A stretch of 64,000 nt of DNA, taken from the NCBI GenBank assembly GCA_900073065.1, contig FJOG01000005.1:496001-560000 (forward strand), written 5' to 3'. Below the pieces are notes generated by a model. It searched no databases. It saw nothing but the letters and a program-made list of their open reading frames with translations, and was not told the origin of the DNA. Position numbers and translations under genes: made by a program. Origin of the DNA: Phialocephala subalpina. Taxonomy: Eukaryota > Ascomycota > Leotiomycetes > Helotiales > Mollisiaceae. This document shows, one piece after another, positions 32,124 to 42,176 of this stretch (the stretch's first letter is position 1; every line of letters begins with the position of its first letter).

Positions 32124-33356
32124 ATGCGAAAAGCTCCTTTTATAAGAATCCCCTATACAGGGCCGCTGCCAAGTCCTGAATTGTATCCACGCAATGCAAA
32201 TACCATCCCAGGAGCTGTGGCGGCTCTCGCGAAGTTTCTCACAGCCCCGCCATCTCCAACCCTCCAGGATGGAGTCGCAGATCCACAGTCCACGGTAGTA
32301 CTTTCTGGGGCTGGAATTTCCGTGGCATCAGGCCTGGCAGACTACCGAGGAAAAAATGGCACATACAGACAAAACAAGGCGTATCGACCTATATACTATC
32401 ACGAATTTACGGCGAACCATGAGGCGAGGAAGAGATATTGGGCAAGGTCGTTTCTAGGGTGGACGAATCTTCACAAGGCAAAGCCAAATGCTGCACATTA
32501 CGCAATCAAAGACCTGGGAGACATGGGAATTGTTCGAAGCGTCGTAACGCAGAATGTTGATTCTTTCCATTCAACCGCCCATCCAAACCTTCCAAATCTC
32601 GAGCTCCACGGATATCTTCGGGCATTGGTGTGCATAAGCTGTCACAATGAATTGCCTAGAGGGGTCTTTCAGGAGTCTCTCGCAAAACTGAACCCAGCAT
32701 GGGCAGCTTTCCTCGAAGAGATGATCCAATCAGGAGCAATCGATACCGAGAACCCAGGTGAACGCATGTCAAAGGGTATGAGGACAAATCCTGACGGTGA
32801 TGTTGACCTTCCTGGTGCACCATATACGACCTTCCGATACCCAGCATGTCCTCACTGCCTGGTTAATCCGCCGGTATCTGCCGATGGTACGAAGACAATA
32901 GTTGAGGTTGACGGAGAAGGGGCATGGATACCACCTAGTACGGCTGGGATACTGAAACCTGCGGTGATAATGTTTGGAGAGAGCATACCTAGCAAGGTGA
33001 AGGATGCAGCCGAACATGCAATTGATGGTTCGGGTAGGCTGCTGGTCCTGGGCACATCTCTGGCAACGTACTCGGCTTGGAGACTGGCAAAAAGGGCGAA
33101 GGAAAGAGGTATGCCAATCGGCATACTGAATCTAGGAGGAGTGAGAGGAGAGGAGCTTTTCTTCCAGAATATGCCTATCGGCCAGAGTGGAGAAGCTGGT
33201 GTTCGAGTCGAATTCGGGACCGATCGAGTTCTGCCAAAGCTTGTTGATCAATTGCGGCGGACAGGCTTTGCAAAGTCCCCAGAACAAGCGGACATTTCCA
33301 ATGTCACAGCTGAACAACACACCAACAGTAAAATATTCAAAGATATGCTCTCGTAG
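32124..33356 (+). CDS. Sir2-family protein deacylase (sirtuin), SIRT4-like
   Basis: NAD-dependent protein deacylase. A single exon of 410 residues starts at the ATG opening MRKAPFIRIPYTGPLPSP. All core motifs are present: VVLSGAGISVASGLADYRGKNGTY (GAGIS at residues 62-66), SVVTQNVDSFH, the catalytic-base motif LELHG with His162, and zinc ligands Cys170/Cys173 and Cys242/Cys245. These are followed by VIMFGES and LLVLGTSLATYSAWRL, the nucleotide-binding segments. The wide gap between zinc pairs is an insertion of about 40 residues compared with short bacterial enzymes. The class (SIRT4-like, often mitochondrial) is inferred from the GLADYRG context. Its stop lies 46 bp from that of the neighbour on the other strand. 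Confidence 0.93.
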   Translation: MRKAPFIRIPYTGPLPSPELYPRNANTIPGAVAALAKFLTAPPSPTLQDGVADPQSTVVLSGAGISVASGLADYRGKNGTYRQNKAYRPIYYHEFTANHEARKRYWARSFLGWTNLHKAKPNAAHYAIKDLGDMGIVRSVVTQNVDSFHSTAHPNLPNLELHGYLRALVCISCHNELPRGVFQESLAKLNPAWAAFLEEMIQSGAIDTENPGERMSKGMRTNPDGDVDLPGAPYTTFRYPACPHCLVNPPVSADGTKTIVEVDGEGAWIPPSTAGILKPAVIMFGESIPSKVKDAAEHAIDGSGRLLVLGTSLATYSAWRLAKRAKERGMPIGILNLGGVRGEELFFQNMPIGQSGEAGVRVEFGTDRVLPKLVDQLRRTGFAKSPEQADISNVTAEQHTNSKIFKDMLS

Positions 33357-33402
33357 CATAACTTTATATGATGTACAATTTGTATAAACCCCATGATTGG
33401 CG

Positions 33403-34083
33403 TCAATAGAATCTAGAAGGGGCTTTGGTCTTCGAATCTTCCTTGCTTTCTGGGACTTTCGGCACAACTGGTTCGGCTTGTATCTTGGGTGATGTCTCCG
33501 ACGCCTCGAGATTTCGACCATGTTTTGGCTTAGTTTTCCGTGACTGTTCCCACTCTTGATCTTCTCTCTCGATTTCTTGTAGGACTACGATCGCCGTGCA
33601 TCAGTGACGCCCCTATAGAGCTGGAAAACGAGGTCTACCTTCTTCCCATTCTTGTTCCATCTTCTTGTCGCCCGTACCCAACAATCCTTCAATGTCGACC
33701 TCCTCGCCTTTCTGGATCCTCTCAATGATCTCCCTCAGTAATCCAATCTTCGCGTCTGCCCTTCTGCTAAATGCTCCAAATTCATTCCTCAGAGCTATCA
33801 TCTGGATGGACATTGATCCTATTAGGAGAAATATGACGATGAAGAACGTGGCAGGATTCCATTCTTTCGACTTGGCTTTCTTCTTGATAACCGCTCCGGG
33901 AGAGGTTTTGCGCAGAGGCTTGGGAATCAAACTGAGCCAGAAGGAAGTCTGGGCAATGTTCGGCGTGGTTGCGTATTGTCGCGAAATAGCTGGATTGAAT
34001 GTTCGTGGAGGTAAGGGGATAAGTGAACTTCGGACTGCAGGCGGCGCCAGGAGGATTCGTCGCAAAAAGGTTGGTCTGAACAT
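33403..34083 (-). CDS. Mitochondrial membrane protein of unknown function (DUF5321-like)
   Basis: Exons 33639-34083 and 33403-33584 give 208 residues. The N-terminus MFRPTFLRRILLAPPAVRSSL, continuing to RQYATTPNIAQ, is a typical cleavable mitochondrial presequence. A single membrane helix (WNPATFFIVIFLLIGSMSIQMIAL) is followed by a charged, probably coiled segment (FSRRADAKIGLLREIIERIQKGEEVD). Exon 2 encodes a polar Glu/Lys-rich tail. From memory this matches a conserved fungal family of unknown function (DUF5321); I could not check. It is convergent with the sirtuin gene and divergent from separase. Confidence 0.82.
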
Positions 34084-34319
34084 GATTGACGTGTTGTCCG
34101 AAGCAAGTTCAGTTACTAGAAATCCTGGAGACATTGAAATTTCTCGTGTCCCGTCGGGACTTTAAGTGCCGACTCTCTTGTTGCCGAGCCAACGTCCGAG
34201 TTCTGGAACTTTAGATGAATTCAACATTGAGCAGTCATCTTGACACGCCTGTATACAGTTTTGTATAATGTCTAATCCTCAATAGCATTGCGAACCTTTC
34301 TAGTACGTTCAATATCATA
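34084..34319. promoter_or_regulatory. 236-bp divergent promoter: mitochondrial protein gene / separase
   Basis: Two start codons lie head to head. A 13-bp inverted repeat, GTCCCGTCGGGAC, lies at 34148-34160 and could be a zinc-cluster factor site. No obvious MluI cell-cycle box (ACGCGT) is present. Confidence 0.5.
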
Positions 34320-37300
34320 ATGAGCACAGCTCACGCGACTGCGGAGTCAATTCGCGCCGCTCTCTCCTCACCATCAACATGTACACCAGCGACATCAACA
34401 ATACTCAGCAACCTTTTACTCCCAAAACCCGACGTCCAAACTTCTACTACGAGCATCAAGTCGAGAAAACCTGCGAGCGCCTCTGCAACTGCCAAGTCGA
34501 AACCCACAAAAGCTCTAGCAGCCAAATCCAGAGTTAAGAAAGGTAGTGAAGATGGCACATGCGAAGATGGAGGGAGGTTATCGCCCAAGGAGGCCTTCAT
34601 ACTGGCCACCGAGGTCATCAATACGACATTGAAGTGTCTTAGTGATGCGATAAAAGTGCCGGCTCAGACCTCAGTCCGAAAACAGTTATCCTCTAAAGAT
34701 CTAGTGAAAGCTTCAGCTCGGAAAACACTCAGACGGTCCAATTCTCTACCTCAGTCACCGTTGCAACCACGGTCATTGAACAGAGTCATAAGCACTCCGA
34801 ACATCAGGGAATGCAGGTCCTCGTCTTCAGCTTCAATTGGGACTTCGACCCACCAACCAATGGCGGAGTGTGCTAGGGTTGCGTTTGCTTGTTTGAGGGC
34901 ATTGCAGGCTTCGAAGTCACCAGGAATGGAATTACCGCCTCTGCAGCTTGAGAATGGGATGTCCACATTAATTGGAAAGCTGATCTCCTTGGGCTTGGAT
35001 GATTTGGCTATAAAAGAACTTAGAATCTTGAAACGACGGCTCGAAGCTGTAGAACTTACGAAGACGGCAAAGTCAGGCCCAACGCCGAAAACGAGTACCA
35101 CTTCAGCAGCTCCAACATTAGCCAGCCTTCTAGACTTTGGAATTGTCGGGCTCACAGGAGCCAAGCTAGGGTTGGTAATCACAACTCAGTTGCAGGTGTT
35201 GAGACTCATGACCTCGTCCCGAAACCCAAAGCAAGCTGAAGACGCTCTTCCCACTTTGAACCTCGACCACCCGTCTTCGCCAACAAAACTCTTGCTTCAA
35301 GCAGCTCAGGAAAGCCAGACCGAAAAGCAAACAGAAAAGGTTGCTCGACAACTCCAGACTCTCTCTGAACTTGTCTTGTCACTCTGTCCAAGTTTGTCAT
35401 CAGCAGATGATGCTCTGGCATTGGAACCCCGTCTAAGTGTCAGTCCCGAAGTAGCGGTTCAGTTACAAACTTTGGCACTCCATGATCGATTTGTGTGGTG
35501 GGGGCTTGCGAAGCACCGAGGTGATCTATCGAAGGATATACATGATCCTTTTCTTCGATGTCTCTCAACCTTTGCTCGTCGGAGTCAATGTAGCAGTCGC
35601 GATACCTACGATATAGTACTAAGATTAGCCGAGGACCTCCTTTCTTTCCAATCCGACTGCTCTAAGCCACAACCAGGACCACTCAAGACGGTATTAGGCG
35701 GGATTTATCGATTACTAGGATCGTTGTCAAGGGAAGCAGATTGTGTTGACGATGCCATCAAGTGGACGAAGCAGGTGCGAGAACTTCTGGATGCGCGAGC
35801 CGACTCGCAAGCAAAGCGGTGCTCTGTCGTTGCCAGACTTGTAGGATTGACTCTTCGAAATGTCTCAAGCCATACCGAGAGTGAGGAGCTACTGTTTGCT
35901 CTTCTCGAAGAGTTGGACAGACCATTCAAGGGCGAACCTTCAGAGATAGATGAGTTGGTGAACGAGGTTTCTGGTGCAAGAAGATCCGCAATCAGTGTTC
36001 TTGCTCAATTCAGACAATCATCGGAATCGAGCGACGGTGCCACCCTCAGTGATGGAATGCGTCAGATGTGCGAGTCTTTGGTCTTTCTTTGTCCACGACT
36101 GGCACTGAGGTATCTTGGAAACTCTCCTGATGGAAACTCTTCAACCAAAGACGTTCTTCGGCATGGACAGCGACGACAATTTATTACCAAATTCGCCTTG
36201 AATTCCATCGACTCGACCTTGTTTCTTGTGAAGCTGCTCATTGGTGAGGATCAAATTTCGTGGGATCTTGTGGATTCGAAACTTCAAGATTGTGTTCTAC
36301 TTCTCGACCGGGTCTTCTCCAATGGGCAGTCATCTGACGAAAGTGGATCGACACACTATGCACGAATATCGAACCTTTACTTCACACAATTTCTGAACAT
36401 GCGACGAAATCCCGAAAAGACCAAAGAAGGACAGCAAATACGAGCTGTGCGGCGCTCAATCGACTGTATCCGAACTCGGCCGAAGCACGAGAAGCGTATT
36501 GCTCAATTCACAAAGAAATTAGAGCGAATGGCAGAATTTTGTAAAGCGATGAAACGCTATGACGAAGTGTACCAGACCCTATTGTTAATCCGGGATGAAA
36601 TGATCGGAGATGGTGTCCTCTCTACCATTGCTGAGAACGCCGAATCAAAATCGCTGGATGCCATCTGGGATGAAAGCGATCAGTCCAGATCTTTTGGACG
36701 AACTTTGGAGAGCTTGTTGAAAGTTGGTCTGAAATGCTTGAAGCCGGCTGCTCAAGGGAGACTCCTCGAGGAAACATGGTCAGACGATGAGAAAGCGGCA
36801 GTCCTCGAGTACCAATTGGAAATACTATGCAAACGGTTGATCGATTCAGAAACCGCTAAGGCTCTTCAATCCAACCTTATCACGGACCTCCTGAGCATCT
36901 ACGACAATCAAAGATACCCACTGCGCAGGTTACGTGTGCTCATCAGGCTACTTAGCCTTAATTTCGACCGTACTGAAGAGGGTCTCAAACTTCTCGAGCA
37001 AGATCTGGAGTCTTCACGAATAGAGGGCCTTATCGTCAGCAATACACGAGATGAAGGCTTGCAACGCTATTGCAACCATCTTAAGAAATTGACGACTTCA
37101 CTATTACAACTTCGACAGCAACGGCCACAGGTTGAGGTTTTCAAGCAAGTCCTCTCATCTTGGTCAGCGAGTCGGAAGCGCTGTGAGACCTTGACTGCCT
37201 TGGAACATGAGATTGAAGATGTACCTGGATTGCTTGTTCAGCTGCAAACTATGGCGGAGTATCTCAATATGAAGGGGCACGGTACTCTCGCACTTGCAAC

Positions 37301-40300
37301 GCTGCGGCTAAATACCGATCTCAACGAGCTCTGCGAAAGTCTTGTTCATCCTGATGACTTGGTACTCAATCTTGTACGCCTAGGAAGTCAATGGCTTCAG
37401 TTGGGCTACAGTGGGAAAGCAGGATTAGCACTTGACAGAGCGACGACATACTCGAACAGAAACGGCGTCACATCTTACGCCAAACTACATTGCAGGATCA
37501 TGTATTGCGAATATCTCCTGACCCTTGGAAGCTTCGATAAAGCACAAGAGAGTTTGAATTGCGCGCAAGAGCTGTATTCTCAGGAGGCAGCTAATTTCTC
37601 CACTTCACAGTCTTCTTCGAAAACTCTGGAGTACACACGCATGCAGATTCTGATTTCCCATGCCTACAATATACATGCCATGCTTGCATATGAGCGTGGA
37701 GCTGCACATGCTGCTCTGAGCCAGGCCAAGCAAGGAGTCCGAATCCTTCGATGTACTTGGGCGATCATCGAGAGGCAAGAACACAGAAGCGTCTCTAAAG
37801 ACAGTGCAAACCCTCAAACCGGAATAGAAAACCTGACTGAAGAGGTCTCGCAGCTCAAGGTTTCGACAATCTCAGTCACAGCACCCCAACCACCTGGTTC
37901 AGTCTCGACTATGTCGGGTCTGTGGCCATTGGTTCCGTCTCTGTTCCGTGGTCTCAGTTATGTGTCCCAGCTGTTTGCACACAACGGAATGTCTCAAGAG
38001 ATGATATACTATGCAGAACAGGCTCAGAAAGTCGCCGAGATGGCTGAATCAGAAGTTCATCTGGCTATAGCTTCCATAAACCTAGGAAGTGCATGGCTGC
38101 GATCTGGAGGCCTTGAAAAAGGATCTGATCTTTTGTTGAGCGCTCAAAGGCTCTGCTTACCAAACCCCGAGAGCAGAGAGAGTGCGACACTGTCTTACCA
38201 TCTGGGCATCATGCATGGACTTCTTGGCGATTTCGACTCTGAAATTGAGGCCTACAATACCGCTGAGACAACCCTGAAAGCAATCACCAAAGCAAGTCAT
38301 ATTGATTTACTCGACAAAGTCGCCAACGAATCCGAAGTCTTAGAGCAGAAAATGTTACAATTGACCATAACCAAGAAGAAAGCACTAGCACCACGAAAAC
38401 CAGCTAGCCGTGCAAAACCGACTCTGAAATCGAAGGTGATCGCTCGAGCAAAGTCGCCCGTGGAACCCATACTATCGGTAGCTGAGGAGTGCCGTCAAAT
38501 TACTTCGTTCCTGGCTACAGTCCTCCGCCAAAAGGCCCAATCCCTTATGGGTGGAAAGTCAGGAGCTGCTATTGAATCAATTCTCGAAGATTCTGCCAAG
38601 TATACTCAAACTCAAATTGAGATTGTCCACCAAGGCTTTGCGACCGCGAAGCGATGGCTTCTTGAGAGCCTCGACCAGATGGATGCTGATCCAGTGTATT
38701 CTGTGCTGCAAGACTCCACCATATCATTCCCGTCCGTTTTAAGCCAACCGAAAGCTGAGAAGGTGGGAGACAGGCTATCTGCAGTCAAAGCCTCTCCTCC
38801 ACAGAAGACATCCACCAGGGGTAACAGAGACCGCAGTGGCTCAAAGAGTCCTGTTCCTGGGAGCTTTTTCGATAAACTTCGCCAGGCTCACGAACTTTTG
38901 ACGGAAGTCCACTCTATCGCCATTCATATTGCGCCTCTTCCCGTAATCAACAAGACGTCAGCACTTCTGAACAGTGTTGCTATCCTATTGTCTGCAGTCG
39001 GTCAAGCCAAAGGGCGGACCATAACATCTCCCGGACTGGCTAGCAGCTCAATCGAGACTGCAAGGACCCTTGCCCTTCGCCGAGAACGTATAGCAATCCT
39101 GGCTGACCCATATTTGGTGCTAAAGATGAATGAGGTATCTTGGCCGCAGACGAGCTTGCGGGAATCCAGAAGATTGAGTATGGGACTACCGTGTGATATG
39201 ACTCGATTCCAGAGAGAATATATAGATATCATACCCAAAGCTTGGACAGTAATCTCTATATCCTTAGGCGACAGTCGACAAGAACTTTGTATTTCCAAAT
39301 TGCAGGCAGGTCTCAACCCATTCATCCTCCGCCTTCCCCTTGGACGACACAACTCTATGGACGCAGACGAGGAGGTCTTCGGATTCGAGCAAGGTCGTGC
39401 TGAGCTTACCGAGATCCTTGCATTAGCAAACGAGAGCTCCCATGATGCTGCCAATCGTACCAGCCGGGATGATAAGAAGGCTTGGTGGGAAGAAAGAGAG
39501 GCTCTGGACGCACGAATGAGAGATCTTCTCGAGAACGTTGAGAAAGTCTGGCTAGGCGGTTTTACAGGCATATTTTCACAGCATGCTAGACACGTAGACC
39601 TGCTCGCTCGTTTCCAGAAATCATTTTCCAATATCCTGGATAGGCATCTACCTTCGAGGCGCAGGACAAAAGGAAGGCATGCAGCCCCTCGCGTTGCTTT
39701 GGACACACGGATCTTGGATTTGTTCATTGGTCTAGGTGATGCATCAGATGAAGAGTGCGACTTGTCCGAGCCCCTAACCGACTTGCTCTACTTCGTGGTC
39801 GATGTGCTGCAATTCCACGGAGAACTGAATGCCTATGCTGAGATCGACTTCGATTCTATTGTAGTGGAAACTCACGATGCTTTGCGCTCATACCATGCCG
39901 CTGTACATTCTGCTGGTTATGCTGAGGAGAATAGACATACGATATTAGTGTTGGATAAGGCTCTGCATTCTTTGCCATGGGAGTCACTGCCCTGTATGGA
40001 TGGTCTTGCAGTCTCTCGAGTGCCATCACTTGGCTGTTTGCGAGATAGAGTCCTTGCTCAACAAAAATCAACGACCATCGATAAAGCGGAAGGCTATTAC
40101 ATCAGCCGAGTCAAAGGATCATACATCCTCAATCCGGAAGGAGATCTCAAGAACACTCAAATGACATTCCAAAAGAGCCTCGAGAAGCTTGATGGATGGC
40201 AGGGTATCACCAACCGCAGCCCATCGGAAGAAGAGTTCAAGGACCAACTGTTATCAAAAGATCTTTTACTGTACTTTGGACATGGCAGTGGAGCACAGTA

Positions 40301-40685
40301 CATCCGTGCCAAAGAAATCAGAAAACTGGGAGCCTGTGCAGTCGCCATGCTCATGGGATGTAGCAGTGGGGCTCTCACCGAGGCAGGAGAGTTCGAGCCG
40401 TATGGGCCACCAGTCAACTACATGCATGCAGGTTGTCCTGCATTGGTAGCTACTTTATGGGATGTGACAGACAAGGATATCGATCGATTTGCCAAGAGTA
40501 CTTTCGAACATTGGGGTCTTCTTGAATCAGAGCCGCAAGGGAAAGGGAAGGGCAGGAAGAAGGTTGAAGAGACACATAACGTGTCTTTGGCGGAAGCAGT
40601 CGCGAGAGGGAGAGCGGCTTGTAATTTGAGGTATCTGAACGGTGCTTCAGTGTGTATTTATGGTGTTCCGGTGTACTTGCAATGA
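34320..40685 (+). CDS. ESP1: Separase (cohesin-cleaving cysteine protease)
   Basis: Cleaves the cohesin kleisin at anaphase onset (peptidase family C50; Aspergillus BimB, fission yeast Cut1). One intronless frame of 2121 residues, the usual size of fungal separases. The C-terminal protease domain contains the catalytic pair: LLLYFGHGSGAQYI with His1988, and AVAMLMGCSSGALTEAGEFEP with Cys2014, then CPALVATLWDVTDKDIDRF. The N-terminal 1500 residues are helical, TPR-like repeats, broken by basic Ser-rich linkers near residues 40-75, 120-160 and 1360-1390. The sequence HTILVLDKALHSLPWESLPCM is the conserved segment leading into the protease fold. The start is the first ATG. No frameshift is seen in 6.4 kb, so the gene is under selection. 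Securin is the expected inhibitor; it is not in this window. Confidence 0.97.
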   Translation: MSTAHATAESIRAALSSPSTCTPATSTILSNLLLPKPDVQTSTTSIKSRKPASASATAKSKPTKALAAKSRVKKGSEDGTCEDGGRLSPKEAFILATEVINTTLKCLSDAIKVPAQTSVRKQLSSKDLVKASARKTLRRSNSLPQSPLQPRSLNRVISTPNIRECRSSSSASIGTSTHQPMAECARVAFACLRALQASKSPGMELPPLQLENGMSTLIGKLISLGLDDLAIKELRILKRRLEAVELTKTAKSGPTPKTSTTSAAPTLASLLDFGIVGLTGAKLGLVITTQLQVLRLMTSSRNPKQAEDALPTLNLDHPSSPTKLLLQAAQESQTEKQTEKVARQLQTLSELVLSLCPSLSSADDALALEPRLSVSPEVAVQLQTLALHDRFVWWGLAKHRGDLSKDIHDPFLRCLSTFARRSQCSSRDTYDIVLRLAEDLLSFQSDCSKPQPGPLKTVLGGIYRLLGSLSREADCVDDAIKWTKQVRELLDARADSQAKRCSVVARLVGLTLRNVSSHTESEELLFALLEELDRPFKGEPSEIDELVNEVSGARRSAISVLAQFRQSSESSDGATLSDGMRQMCESLVFLCPRLALRYLGNSPDGNSSTKDVLRHGQRRQFITKFALNSIDSTLFLVKLLIGEDQISWDLVDSKLQDCVLLLDRVFSNGQSSDESGSTHYARISNLYFTQFLNMRRNPEKTKEGQQIRAVRRSIDCIRTRPKHEKRIAQFTKKLERMAEFCKAMKRYDEVYQTLLLIRDEMIGDGVLSTIAENAESKSLDAIWDESDQSRSFGRTLESLLKVGLKCLKPAAQGRLLEETWSDDEKAAVLEYQLEILCKRLIDSETAKALQSNLITDLLSIYDNQRYPLRRLRVLIRLLSLNFDRTEEGLKLLEQDLESSRIEGLIVSNTRDEGLQRYCNHLKKLTTSLLQLRQQRPQVEVFKQVLSSWSASRKRCETLTALEHEIEDVPGLLVQLQTMAEYLNMKGHGTLALATLRLNTDLNELCESLVHPDDLVLNLVRLGSQWLQLGYSGKAGLALDRATTYSNRNGVTSYAKLHCRIMYCEYLLTLGSFDKAQESLNCAQELYSQEAANFSTSQSSSKTLEYTRMQILISHAYNIHAMLAYERGAAHAALSQAKQGVRILRCTWAIIERQEHRSVSKDSANPQTGIENLTEEVSQLKVSTISVTAPQPPGSVSTMSGLWPLVPSLFRGLSYVSQLFAHNGMSQEMIYYAEQAQKVAEMAESEVHLAIASINLGSAWLRSGGLEKGSDLLLSAQRLCLPNPESRESATLSYHLGIMHGLLGDFDSEIEAYNTAETTLKAITKASHIDLLDKVANESEVLEQKMLQLTITKKKALAPRKPASRAKPTLKSKVIARAKSPVEPILSVAEECRQITSFLATVLRQKAQSLMGGKSGAAIESILEDSAKYTQTQIEIVHQGFATAKRWLLESLDQMDADPVYSVLQDSTISFPSVLSQPKAEKVGDRLSAVKASPPQKTSTRGNRDRSGSKSPVPGSFFDKLRQAHELLTEVHSIAIHIAPLPVINKTSALLNSVAILLSAVGQAKGRTITSPGLASSSIETARTLALRRERIAILADPYLVLKMNEVSWPQTSLRESRRLSMGLPCDMTRFQREYIDIIPKAWTVISISLGDSRQELCISKLQAGLNPFILRLPLGRHNSMDADEEVFGFEQGRAELTEILALANESSHDAANRTSRDDKKAWWEEREALDARMRDLLENVEKVWLGGFTGIFSQHARHVDLLARFQKSFSNILDRHLPSRRRTKGRHAAPRVALDTRILDLFIGLGDASDEECDLSEPLTDLLYFVVDVLQFHGELNAYAEIDFDSIVVETHDALRSYHAAVHSAGYAEENRHTILVLDKALHSLPWESLPCMDGLAVSRVPSLGCLRDRVLAQQKSTTIDKAEGYYISRVKGSYILNPEGDLKNTQMTFQKSLEKLDGWQGITNRSPSEEEFKDQLLSKDLLLYFGHGSGAQYIRAKEIRKLGACAVAMLMGCSSGALTEAGEFEPYGPPVNYMHAGCPALVATLWDVTDKDIDRFAKSTFEHWGLLESEPQGKGKGRKKVEETHNVSLAEAVARGRAACNLRYLNGASVCIYGVPVYLQ

Positions 40686-41666
40686 CGGAGTCATGAGATG
40701 GCGTTGGATGACGGAGTTCTGCATTGGGAAGGAGTTGAGAGATGTAAATACCAATTAAGTCTCCACCTGGGGGGCATTCCTCTTCAACCACCTGAGTTAA
40801 TGACGGCATGTGATTGAACCCGAACACCGGTAACTTGCTTGACAGCACAGCAGTGAGAAACTCGATCCCCTCGAATAATTGCTCGATTCGCAAGTGTCAA
40901 CAGAAATTCGCAAGCCTCCTTGATTTCGATTCGTCGAGTTTGCGGATGGTTACATGGAAGGATATCCAATGATCTTCTTTTGTTTGTAGCTATGCCAACC
41001 ACTGCCAATCATTTCTTCAAGATTCAATGATCATTGCCCAATCGTCTTGAAATGGCTGGAATAACATGAAGAACTCGTGGAGATAGGTATCTGCATGGCA
41101 GCCGTTGTTTCTTGGTCGACACCAACAATGCTGGTGATGCACAACAAAGCATGAAGGAGCGCAACGGGCCGAAACAAGCAATGTTTCTAGCCGTCGAGGA
41201 TATCTAGGCCAGATTTCATTCTGTTTGGTTACCTTTGTAGTAATTCTGCTCATAAATCTGTCTCGCATAGCCTAAAGCGGGTGATTATAATTGCACCGCT
41301 ATTATGAATTTGCATAGTCAGATCAAAGATCACCAACAGAAATTATACATAATATTTTGGACCGCACAACTCCTTTCTGATGCTTCATAAGAACACAAAC
41401 CTCCCTCGGTCTAGAAATCTCCCCGCAATCATGCATCAGACCACTTCTGAGGCAGTGGATCTGGCACGGTCTCTGTTGCTTGACTTGATGACGAGGCTGA
41501 AGGAATATTTACTTTTTCAGATGACCATCACATGATGAGCATGTAGTGCAGTCTTTCAAGAGAACATGTATTATTGCAAAGTGCATTATTGAAGAGTACA
41601 GACCGAATCGTAACTCCTGATGCAAGATCGCAATAGAGCGTCATCTTTGTGGATCTTTGTGGGCGG

Positions 41667-41674
41667 TATAAAAA
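41667..41674 (+). promoter_or_regulatory. TATA-like element
   Basis: TATAAAAA lies about 500 bp upstream of the TPR-DnaJ ATG. If used, the 5' UTR would be long, or contain an intron. Confidence 0.35.
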
Positions 41675-41714
41675 TTGTGTCTCCCGGACGTCCCTCCACT
41701 CTGACTCTCAATTC

Positions 41715-41727
41715 GAAGCTTCCAGAA
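41715..41727 (+). promoter_or_regulatory. Heat-shock element, three perfect units
   Basis: GAAGCTTCCAGAA follows the heat-shock element rule exactly: alternating GAA and TTC every five bases, three units. It lies 450 bp upstream of a DnaJ co-chaperone start codon, so Hsf1 control is a reasonable inference. Confidence 0.5.
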
Positions 41728-42176
41728 TCCCATGAAATAAAGGGCCTCCAGCCCCGTCTCCGAACGAAAATCTTGTGGCCAGTGCACGGTTCATGTCAGG
41801 CAGAAAGAAAGCCCCCAGTGAGGATGCAAGAAGCAATGATTGGAAAGCTCAAAATTTATTGACGCCCACTGCAACGACGCTGCACCCAAACAACTTTGGC
41901 CCCAAGGCTCCCAGCAACACCTTCCCTATCCCGCACACAAACAACGTCCTCTGCACCTGCCCGTCCGTCTCTTTTGGAGTTCGAATGCTCGCCCTGGACG
42001 CATAAAACGACTCATCAAAATAGCACCAAATCTTTGAGATAGCTCTGTTCCGGGTGCATGGATTGAGCCAACCATACTGAACCAGTCCTCCACTACGCGG
42101 AACCGGTTACTTGCCTTGCCTACACACGACCACACCAAACCACCACCACCTCCGTGACCTGCGGGAGCTATATCAA

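Larger units (their letters stand above)
40686..42176. other. Intergenic region with the DnaJ-gene promoter
   Basis: 1.5 kb without a supported gene. It contains a TATA-like element (41667-41674) and a three-unit heat-shock element (41715-41727), both upstream of the TPR-DnaJ gene. The left part is the 3' flank of separase. Confidence 0.55.

Noticed and set aside
39002..39727. 241-residue open frame on the minus strand inside separase
   Set aside because: It is antisense to a conserved protein region, has a Ser/Arg-rich composition typical of shadow frames and shows no motifs.
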